Source: an uncultured Bacilli bacterium (lineage in GTDB: Bacteria > Bacillota_I > Bacilli_A > RF39 > UBA660). Taken from it: 64,000 nucleotides of DNA. Every line of letters starts with the position of its first letter. The first letter of the stretch is position 1. The position numbers and the translations under genes are program-made. Below the pieces are notes generated by a model, which did no database searches, was not told the origin of the DNA, and saw nothing but the letters and a program-made list of their open reading frames with translations. The stretch is taken from NCBI GenBank assembly GCA_934167485.1, contig CAKPKL010000001.1, forward strand, positions 92,843 through 156,842, in the 5' to 3' direction. This document shows positions 17,528 to 24,122 of this stretch, piece after piece.

Positions 17528-18034
17528 ATGAAAGAAATAGGAGAGAAACTAAAAGAAACTCGTGAATCTATGGGAATAACTATAGAAGAAGCTGCAAGTG
17601 ATTTGAAAATAAGAGAATCTCAACTTGAAAATATAGAAGAAGGAAATAAAGATGCTTTTAAGGATATATTTTATCTTAAAATGTTTATAAAGAATTATTC
17701 TAAATATTTGGGATTAGATTATGATGAGATGGTTGAAGAGTTTAATGAATATTTATTTGATTTTACTTCTAAAATATCAATAGATGATATAAAAAAGGCA
17801 GAAAAAGAACAAAGAAAGAAAGAAAAAAAATTAAAAACTGTTAAGATTAGTTCTCCTTATACTGTTGAGAAAAAACAACAACAGGCAGTACCTAGATTTT
17901 TAATAATAGGTGGACTTATTCTTTTAGTAGTTATAATAGTATATATTGTAGTATTGTTATTTATAAAAGATGATGAAAAAGTTTCTAATACTATAGTTAT
18001 GAATGAAGAGGGTGTAAATTATGAACTTGCCTAA
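17528..18034 (+). CDS. rodZ: RodZ-like helix-turn-helix membrane protein
   Basis: A 168-residue protein with an N-terminal HTH (about 1-70: LKETRESMGITIEEAASDLKI), a charged linker, one transmembrane helix (about 120-145) and a short extracytoplasmic tail. It is shorter than E. coli RodZ, like Bacillus YmfM. It links MreB to the membrane in cell-shape control. It overlaps pgsA by 14 bases, the ymfM-pgsA order. Confidence 0.85.
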   Translation: MKEIGEKLKETRESMGITIEEAASDLKIRESQLENIEEGNKDAFKDIFYLKMFIKNYSKYLGLDYDEMVEEFNEYLFDFTSKISIDDIKKAEKEQRKKEKKLKTVKISSPYTVEKKQQQAVPRFLIIGGLILLVVIIVYIVVLLFIKDDEKVSNTIVMNEEGVNYELA

Positions 18035-18623
18035 TAAACTTACAATGAGTAGAATTATTATGGCTATATTAATTATAATAATATTACTTGGTGGAAACTA
18101 TATTACTGAGTTAGTGGGATTTGATATGCCAAAGTTATTCGTTAATGAAACAATAGTAGTTGATTTAAAATATATAATAGCAGGTATATTATTTATAATC
18201 GCATCTATTACTGATTTTTTAGATGGACATATTGCTCGTAAATATGGTCTTATAACAGATTTTGGTAAATTAATAGATGCTATTGCTGATAAAGTATTAG
18301 TTAATTCAGTTTTAATAATACTTGCTTCACAGGGTTTTATTCATCCAATAATACCTGTTATAATAATAATAAGAGATACTGTAGTTAATTCAATTAAAAT
18401 GCTTGCTGCAAGCAAGGGTAAAGTTGTAGCTGCAATTAAATCAGGTAAAGTTAAGACAGCCTGTCTTATGGTAGGAATAGTTTTAACACTTTTCTACAAT
18501 TTGCCTTTTGAATTATGGAATATATCAGTAGCAAAAGTATTATTATTAATCGCAACAGTATTATCTGTTATATCAGGTGTACAGTACTATATGCTAAATA
18601 AACATTTAATCAAAGAGAAATAA
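18021..18623 (+). CDS. pgsA: CDP-diacylglycerol-glycerol-3-phosphate 3-phosphatidyltransferase
   Basis: A 200-residue integral membrane enzyme making phosphatidylglycerol phosphate. It has the CDP-alcohol phosphatidyltransferase motif DGxxARx8GxxxDxxxD (DFLDGHIARKYGLITDFGKLIDAIADK region) and four to six hydrophobic helices. A terminator follows immediately. Confidence 0.94.
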   Translation: MNLPNKLTMSRIIMAILIIIILLGGNYITELVGFDMPKLFVNETIVVDLKYIIAGILFIIASITDFLDGHIARKYGLITDFGKLIDAIADKVLVNSVLIILASQGFIHPIIPVIIIIRDTVVNSIKMLAASKGKVVAAIKSGKVKTACLMVGIVLTLFYNLPFELWNISVAKVLLLIATVLSVISGVQYYMLNKHLIKEK

Positions 18624-18635
18624 TTCTCTTTTTTT
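18613..18635 (+). terminator. Terminator of pgsA
   Basis: AAGAGAA/TTCTCTT stem overlapping the stop codon region, then Ts. Confidence 0.7.
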
Positions 18636-18660
18636 GTGCATATATTCTATTGGTGATATA

Positions 18661-19203
18661 ATGAAAAAACAAAGTATAAGAGTAATATTTTTTACTAAAT
18701 TATTTATAACAATAATAATAACACTCATCATTTTAATAATAATAAAATCTAGTAGTAGTTTTAAAAATATATTTTATAAAAAAGTTTATAGTGATAATAT
18801 ATCATTTGCTTATTTTAATAATTTATATGAAAAATATATAGGTAACACTAAAATAAAAGATATGGTGATAAAAACAAAAACAGTATTTAATGAAAAATTA
18901 GAATATGATTCTCTAGAACCTTATTTAGATGGTGTATCACTTAAAGTTAAAAATAATTATTTAGTACCTATAAGTGAAAGTGGTATTGTAGTATTTATAG
19001 GTGATAAAGAAGGGTATGGTAATACAGTAATAGTACAAAGGATTGATGGAATAGATGAGTGGTATGGAAATATAGAAAACGTCAATGTAAAATTATATGA
19101 TTATGTAAAAAAAGGTGAATTATTAGGTGAAGTAAATAATAATTTATATTTAGTGTTTAAACAAGGTGGAAATATACTTAATTATGAAGAATATATTAAG
19201 TAA
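18661..19203 (+). CDS. SpoIVFA-like membrane protein with degenerate M23 fold
   Basis: About 180 residues: a basic N-terminus, one transmembrane segment (about 10-32), then a C-terminal domain (VPISESGIVVFIG...GYGNTVIVQ...WYGNIENVNVKLYDYVKKGELLGE) resembling the LytM/M23 beta-fold without the zinc ligands, as in SpoIVFA. It overlaps an M50 protease gene and sits before rplU, exactly as spoIVFA does in Bacillus. I infer that it regulates the adjacent protease. ATG 18661 is preferred over an upstream in-frame start because it begins the basic pre-TM segment. Confidence 0.7.
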   Translation: MKKQSIRVIFFTKLFITIIITLIILIIIKSSSSFKNIFYKKVYSDNISFAYFNNLYEKYIGNTKIKDMVIKTKTVFNEKLEYDSLEPYLDGVSLKVKNNYLVPISESGIVVFIGDKEGYGNTVIVQRIDGIDEWYGNIENVNVKLYDYVKKGELLGEVNNNLYLVFKQGGNILNYEEYIK

Positions 19204-19933
19204 AATATATATTCATCCTATCTTCATAATTGTAGTATTTATATTTATACTAATAGGTAGATTTAAGTTAATAAGTTATTTTATGTTACTAATAACAGTA
19301 CATGAATTAGGACATATTATAACTTCTTTTATATTTAATTGGAAAATAAAAAAAATAATAATATTACCATTTGGGGGACTTACTAAGTATGAAATACCTA
19401 TAAATACACCTATAATAGAAGAATTATTTGTAGGTATATCTGGAATATTATTTCAAATAATATTTTATTTATTTTTTAAAAATAATATTAGTTATAAATA
19501 TTTTAGTTATATAAATTATTTTATAATTATATTCAATTTAATACCTATATATCCTTTAGATGGATCAAAAATAATAAATGCATTATTAAGTTATTTTATA
19601 AGTTTTAAAAAATGTTTAAAATTAAATATAATAATATCATATATATTTATAACAATATGTATTTTATTATCATTTAAAGTAAATAAGTTATTTATTATAG
19701 TATTTATATTTTTATTAATAGAAGTATATAGAAATAGTCAAAATATAAATATAATATTTAATAAGTTTTTACTTGAAAGATATATAAAAAAATATAAGTT
19801 TAATAAAAGAATAAAAATAAATAATATAAATAATATGAGAAAGGATTTTAGACATTTAATAAAAAAAGATGGAAAATATGAAACAGAATATACTTTTTTA
19901 CATAAAATGTTTGACAATAATCATAATTTATGA
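19184..19933 (+). CDS. SpoIVFB-like M50 site-2 membrane metalloprotease
   Basis: About 249 residues with several transmembrane helices. The zinc motif HELGH is in the first third and the second motif is NLIPIYPLDGSKI, both diagnostic of intramembrane site-2 proteases. In Bacillus SpoIVFB cleaves pro-sigma-K. No other sporulation gene is in this window, so the substrate here is unknown. ATG 19184 follows GGTGG and lies inside the end of the preceding gene. Confidence 0.85.
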   Translation: MKNILSKIYIHPIFIIVVFIFILIGRFKLISYFMLLITVHELGHIITSFIFNWKIKKIIILPFGGLTKYEIPINTPIIEELFVGISGILFQIIFYLFFKNNISYKYFSYINYFIIIFNLIPIYPLDGSKIINALLSYFISFKKCLKLNIIISYIFITICILLSFKVNKLFIIVFIFLLIEVYRNSQNINIIFNKFLLERYIKKYKFNKRIKINNINNMRKDFRHLIKKDGKYETEYTFLHKMFDNNHNL

Positions 19934-19939
19934 TATCAT
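19911..19939 (+). promoter_or_regulatory. Promoter of the rplU-prp-rpmA operon
   Basis: TTGACA (19911-19916), 17-base spacer, TATCAT (19934-19939), placed inside the end of the M50 gene. Confidence 0.7.
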
Positions 19940-19945
19940 TTTAAA

Positions 19946-20030
19946 CGTGTAGGACCTCATTCTACAACCACACAGAAAAGGTTTTAAACATTATATGTAC
20001 CTTAATGGTGAGTCTTAGTTAAAAAAAGGA
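19946..20030 (+). promoter_or_regulatory. Ribosomal protein L21 mRNA leader, putative
   Basis: About 85 bases of 5' UTR between promoter and rplU. They contain a TGTAG/CTACA hairpin (about 19948-19970) and a GTACC/GGTG-type pairing nearer the gene. Position and size fit the autoregulatory L21 leader of Bacillota; the family assignment is by context only. Confidence 0.5.
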
Positions 20031-20038
20031 GGTAAAAT

Positions 20039-20341
20039 ATGAAAGCAGTTATAGAAACTGGTGGAAAACAATACTATGTTGAAGAGGGTACAGTTCTTTA
20101 TATCGAAAAATTAGATGCTGAAGCTGGATCAAAAGTAAAATTTGATAAAGTTTTAATGGCTAATGGAGTTATAGGAATGCCTGAAGTAGCAGGTGCTGTT
20201 GTAGAAGGTGAAGTTGTAAAAAACGGTAAAGGTAAAAAAGTTATAGTTTATAAATATAACCAAAAGAAAAACTATCGTAGAAAACAAGGACATCGTCAAC
20301 CATATACTAAAGTTGAAATTAAAAAAATCGTGGTTAAATAA
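20039..20341 (+). CDS. rplU: 50S ribosomal protein L21
   Basis: A 100-residue protein with the L21 hallmarks: AVIETGGKQYYVEEG at the N-terminus and KKNYRRKQGHRQPYTKVEI near the end. AGGAGG precedes the ATG. It heads the rplU-prp-rpmA operon. Confidence 0.98.
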   Translation: MKAVIETGGKQYYVEEGTVLYIEKLDAEAGSKVKFDKVLMANGVIGMPEVAGAVVEGEVVKNGKGKKVIVYKYNQKKNYRRKQGHRQPYTKVEIKKIVVK

Positions 20342-20628
20342 TGATTAGAATAAGTATAGAAAAAGATAAAATAACAATAAAAGGTCATTCTGGTTATGGA
20401 AGTGATGGAACTGATATTGTTTGTGCTTCTGTATCAAGTATTTGTATAACTACAGTAAATGCTTTATTAAGTATTGATGAGGACTGTATAAGTTATGACA
20501 CTCGTGATGGCTATTTATGTATTAGTATTAATAAACATAATGATATTATTGATAAATTAATAAATAATATGATTAATTTATTAAAAGAATTAGAAGTAAA
20601 ATATAAAAAATATATAGAAATTAGATAG
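20341..20628 (+). CDS. prp: Ribosomal-processing cysteine protease Prp
   Basis: A 95-residue protein (YsxB family) that removes the N-terminal extension of L27. It has the catalytic pair in KGHSGYGSDGTDIVCASVS (His and Cys). It overlaps the stop of rplU and precedes rpmA, whose product carries the matching cleavage site. Confidence 0.95.
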   Translation: MIRISIEKDKITIKGHSGYGSDGTDIVCASVSSICITTVNALLSIDEDCISYDTRDGYLCISINKHNDIIDKLINNMINLLKELEVKYKKYIEIR

Positions 20629-20641
20629 GGAGGTGCCATCT

Positions 20642-20932
20642 ATGAAATTGATGACATTAAATATCCAATTATTCGCACATAAAAAAGGTCAAGGATCTAC
20701 AAAAAATGGTAGAGATTCTGCTGGTAGAAGATTAGGAGCTAAAGCTGCTGATGGTGAGTATGTAACAGGAGGATCTATTATATATAGACAAAGAGGAACA
20801 AGAATTTATCCAGGTGTTAATGCTGGTATTGGTTCTGATGACACTGTTTATGCTAAGGTAAGCGGATATGTTAAATATGAGCGTTTAGGAAAAGATAAAA
20901 AACAAGTTAGTATTTATGAAACAAGAGCATAG
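20642..20932 (+). CDS. rpmA: 50S ribosomal protein L27 with cleavable N-terminal extension
   Basis: L27 stimulates peptidyl transfer from its flexible N-terminus. The start MKLMTLNIQLFAHKKGQGST contains the Prp cleavage motif (cut between LF and AHKKG), found where Prp is present. ATG 20642 is preferred, with AGGGAGGTG upstream; a GTG at 20633 lies within that site. A terminator overlaps the stop. Confidence 0.97.
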   Translation: MKLMTLNIQLFAHKKGQGSTKNGRDSAGRRLGAKAADGEYVTGGSIIYRQRGTRIYPGVNAGIGSDDTVYAKVSGYVKYERLGKDKKQVSIYETRA

Positions 20933-20945
20933 TTCTTGTTTTTTT
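20920..20945 (+). terminator. Terminator of the rplU operon
   Basis: AACAAGA/TCTTGTT stem around the rpmA stop, then Ts. Confidence 0.75.
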
Positions 20946-20946
20946 A

Positions 20947-20975
20947 TTGAACAATTTAAAAAAATTTAGTATAAT
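20947..20975 (+). promoter_or_regulatory. Promoter of the BspA-type pilin
   Basis: TTGAAC (20947-20952), 17-base spacer, TATAAT (20970-20975), followed by the shared GAAAATAAGAAAGAGGG leader. Confidence 0.7.
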
Positions 20976-21007
20976 TTATATAGAGAAAATAAGAAAGAGG
21001 GAATCGT

Positions 21008-22450
21008 ATGAAAAGAGGATTTACCTTAATAGAATTATTAGCAGTCATAGTAATACTAGCTATAATTGCATTAATCGCAACCCCAATAGTATTAGATATA
21101 ATAGAAGATAGTAAAGAATCGGCAAACATCCAAAGTATAAATAGTCTAGTAGATATGGCAGAGATGTATGCAACAACAAATGAAACAACAGGTAATTTAT
21201 ATGATAAAGTAATAGATAAAATAGAAGGATCAAAACCAGATAATGGAGTAGTATATGTAAATAAAAAAGGAGAAGTAGCGCTTGCATTAAAATATAATAA
21301 TAAGTGTTATGTAAAGGCATATGATTCAAATAAAATAACACAAAGTAAGGAAGAGAACTGTATAGTACCAGTAGATTATTTATTATCTGTTAAAGATAGT
21401 AGTAATACTAATCCAGTAGTGTTTAATAGTGACATTGAAAGAAGTAAAATAGAAAGAATAATAACAGTATCAACAAATGAAGTGCCAATTGATGTAATAG
21501 GTAGTTTTGATGTATCAGAGAATCAAAATGGAAGTATAATGGCATGGTATAAAGATGAAGATAATAATGGATTATATGAATTATATATAGGACAGGATGG
21601 AGGAGTAAAAGCCAATCCAGATTCTAATAAATTATTTAATTATTATATAAACGTAACAAGCATAGATTTAAGCAATTTTGATACTTCAAATGTAACAAAT
21701 ATGCAAGCTTTTTTTCAAAGATGTGAAAAGTTACAAAATTTGGATTTAAGTAGGTTTAATACATCAAATGTAACAAATATGAACGCAATGTTTAATCAAT
21801 GTCAAAGTTTGGAACAATTGAACGTAAGCAATTTTGATACCAGTAATGTTACAACGATGCTTTCAATGTTTCAAAAATGTATAAAATTAGAGATATTAGA
21901 TTTGAGTAATTTTGATACATCAAAAGTGATAGGTATGAGATATTTATTTAATAAATGTTCAAGTTTACAAACATTAGATTTGAGTAATTTCAATACTTCA
22001 AAAGTAACTGATATGAAGGCTATGTTTCAAGATTGTTCAAATCTTAGGTTTTTAGATTTATCTACTTTTGATACCAGCAATGTAACAACGATGCAAGCTT
22101 TGTTCTTTGGCTGTACAAGCTTAGAGACAATAAACTTAAGTAGTTTTAATACATCAAATGTAACAAATATGTATGCTATGTTTTACAATTGTAATAGTTT
22201 AAATGAATTAAACTTAAGTAACTTTAATACATCACAAGCAGAAGACATAAGTTATATGTTTGATAATACAACAAATCTAAAGACAATAAATATAAATAAT
22301 GCGGATTTTACTAAAGTAACAGAGTATTCTTATATGTTTCGAGAAAGTGGAGTAACAAATATTACAGTAAAAGACGAAAACGCAAAAGCATTTATAGAAG
22401 CAAGACTTACAGATGCAAGTATTACAGGTGCAACTGTAACAATAGGATAA
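21008..22450 (+). CDS. Type IV prepilin-like protein carrying BspA-type leucine-rich repeats
   Basis: A 480-residue protein. The prepilin start (MKRG|FTLIELLAVIVILAIIALIATP) is followed by a linker to about 210. Then come about eight BspA/DUF285 repeats of 26 residues (pattern LDLSxFDTSxVTxMxxMFxxCxxL, residues about 218-430) and a short cap. BspA repeats are surface adhesin modules; their fusion to a prepilin helix suggests display on a pilus or pseudopilus. The final RLTDASITGATVTIG resembles the usual end of BspA domains. Confidence 0.88.
   Translation: MKRGFTLIELLAVIVILAIIALIATPIVLDIIEDSKESANIQSINSLVDMAEMYATTNETTGNLYDKVIDKIEGSKPDNGVVYVNKKGEVALALKYNNKCYVKAYDSNKITQSKEENCIVPVDYLLSVKDSSNTNPVVFNSDIERSKIERIITVSTNEVPIDVIGSFDVSENQNGSIMAWYKDEDNNGLYELYIGQDGGVKANPDSNKLFNYYINVTSIDLSNFDTSNVTNMQAFFQRCEKLQNLDLSRFNTSNVTNMNAMFNQCQSLEQLNVSNFDTSNVTTMLSMFQKCIKLEILDLSNFDTSKVIGMRYLFNKCSSLQTLDLSNFNTSKVTDMKAMFQDCSNLRFLDLSTFDTSNVTTMQALFFGCTSLETINLSSFNTSNVTNMYAMFYNCNSLNELNLSNFNTSQAEDISYMFDNTTNLKTININNADFTKVTEYSYMFRESGVTNITVKDENAKAFIEARLTDASITGATVTIG
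21661..22330 (+). repeat. Tandem 78-bp coding repeats (BspA/DUF285)
   Basis: About eight imperfect 78-base units, each with AATTTTGATAC(T/A)TCAAA-type cores and ATGTTT...TG(T)-type ends, encoding 26-residue leucine-rich repeats. Repeat number could change by recombination or slippage. Confidence 0.8.
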
Positions 22451-22455
22451 AGGGA

Positions 22456-22484
22456 TTGATTAATCAATTCTTTTTTAGTATAAT
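22456..22484 (+). promoter_or_regulatory. Promoter of the first poly-G pilin
   Basis: TTGATT (22456-22461), 17-base spacer, TATAAT (22479-22484). The -35 box lies inside the ATTGATTAATCAAT hairpin with following Ts that also terminates the upstream gene. The leader AAAATAAGAAAGAGGG follows. Confidence 0.7.
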
Positions 22485-22518
22485 AAATATAGTTGAAAAT
22501 AAGAAAGAGGGTAAAAAT

Positions 22519-24053
22519 ATGAATAAAAATAACGCTTGGGGGGGGGGGTAACCTATAGTAAAGGATTTACCCTAATAGAACTTTTAGCAGTTATAGTAAT
22601 ACTAGCTATAATTGCATTAATTGCTACTCCAATAGTATTAGATATAATAGATTCAGTAAAGAAGTCATCTGTGGAAGCAACAATGAAAAATATAGAGAAA
22701 GCAGCATTGTTAGAATATTCAGATTTAGCTTTAACAAATGAAGAAAAAGAAGAAATTATATATAATTGTTATGATGGAAAATGTACATATAATGGTAAGA
22801 CATTAAATGTAAAAGGAGATATGCCAGATAGAGGAAGAATAATAGTAAATGAAGCTGGCACAACATTTGAAAATATCATAATAAAAGGATATAATTGTAT
22901 AAAAGAAAATAATAAATTTACATGTAATAATACAGGATTAACAAAAGTAAATGGAACAAGTATATTAATAGATAACAATAAAACAACAGAAATAGAGAAT
23001 TATAGAATATATGGAAATAGCATACAGAATGGAACACCAACACCAGATGTACCAGTAGATATAGAAAGTGTAGGAGATTTAGTAACACTCGATAATTGTT
23101 TAAGTTATGGGGAAGAAGCATGTGGTAATGTAGGAAAATATGTAATACCAATAAAAGTAACAGGAAAAAATTATAATAAAACATTGCCTATACATGAATA
23201 TGATTATTCAATAGATTATAAAAAGTATAATCCAACAAATATAGTTATTTTACCTAAAGGGACTTATACTTTATCAGGTGATTATGTTCCAACCATGCAG
23301 TTTTTTGATATAAATACAAATGAAAGAATACTAGTTCCAGATGCGGTTACATACAATAAAAACCATGTATATTCAGCATGGGATGATTACGCGTTAACTT
23401 CTACAACTACATCTGTTAGACGGGCAACAATAACAGTGTTAAAAGATTTAAAAATCACTTTAGCTGGTACACAGGGAGAACTTAATAGATTCCAAATAGA
23501 ATATGGAGATAAAGCAACGGAATATGATCCATATAAAGAAACAATAACTAATATATATTTAGACTCACCATTAAGAAGTATAGGAGAGTATTCTGACTAT
23601 ATAGATTTTAAATCAGGAAAGGTTGTAAGACATGTAAAAAGAAAAACCGTTTTAAGTTCTATGACTATTTCAAAATATGAGTATAAAAATTTAAATGGAA
23701 TTATTTTTTATGATATTTTAGATCAAACCATATCCAGAGGTGATGGTTATTGTAATAGAGAAAACAAAGTAGGGGAATATTACGATACATTAGGTCATTA
23801 CATGTGGGTAGGAGTAAAAAATGCATATACATCTATGTTTTGGGTAGGGGTATTAGACGCCCTTGAAATTTCAACAGTAGATGATTTTAAAAATTGGCTT
23901 GATAATAATCCAACTTATATAAATTATGTACTTGAAACCCCAATAGAAGAAGATATAAATCTACCTGAGCTTTCAATAAATAAGGATACAAGTGTAATAA
24001 GTGTAAATACTAGTGTAGTTCCTAGTAATATAGAATTAGAATATTATAGATAA
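22519..24053 (+). CDS. Phase-variable prepilin with phage-tail-like domain, out of frame (OFF) as sequenced
   Basis: ATG 22519 follows GAGGG and reads MNKNNAWGGG then TAA, because the 11-G tract shifts the frame. One more G (12) or two fewer (9) would give MNKNNAWGGGVTYSKG|FTLIELLAVIV, a normal prepilin leader ending at the Gly-Phe cleavage site, and an open frame of about 510 residues to 24053. The TTG at 22536 is in the pilin frame but has no suitable ribosome-binding site. Beyond the helix, residues resemble phage minor tail/receptor-binding proteins (YGNSIQNGTPTPDVPVDIESVG, EYGDKATEYDPYKE, SIGEYSDYIDFKSGKVVRHV). Its paralogue at 55801 has the same state. Confidence 0.8.
22538..22548 (+). 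repeat. Poly-G tract (11 G), candidate phase-variation switch
   Basis: Eleven consecutive Gs inside the leader peptide coding region, in very AT-rich DNA. Same length and near-identical flanks as the tract at 55820. Confidence 0.85.
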
Positions 24054-24057
24054 AATT

Positions 24058-24089
24058 AAAAAACTAATACATTAAATATTAGTTTTTTT
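24058..24089 (+). terminator. Terminator of the poly-G pilin
   Basis: AAAAACTAATA/TATTAGTTTTT stem with a CATTAAA loop, then Ts. Confidence 0.8.
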
Positions 24090-24122
24090 AATTTTTATTG
24101 TATAATAGATATAGGTGATATA

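Noticed and set aside
21661..22330. LRR repeats as a CRISPR-like array
   Set aside because: The 78-base units are coding, imperfect and contiguous, with no spacers.
22536..24053. TTG at 22536 as the start of the poly-G pilin
   Set aside because: It only appears because it is in frame after the tract. The ATG at 22519 has the ribosome-binding site and the same leader as the paralogue at 55801, where no such TTG exists.
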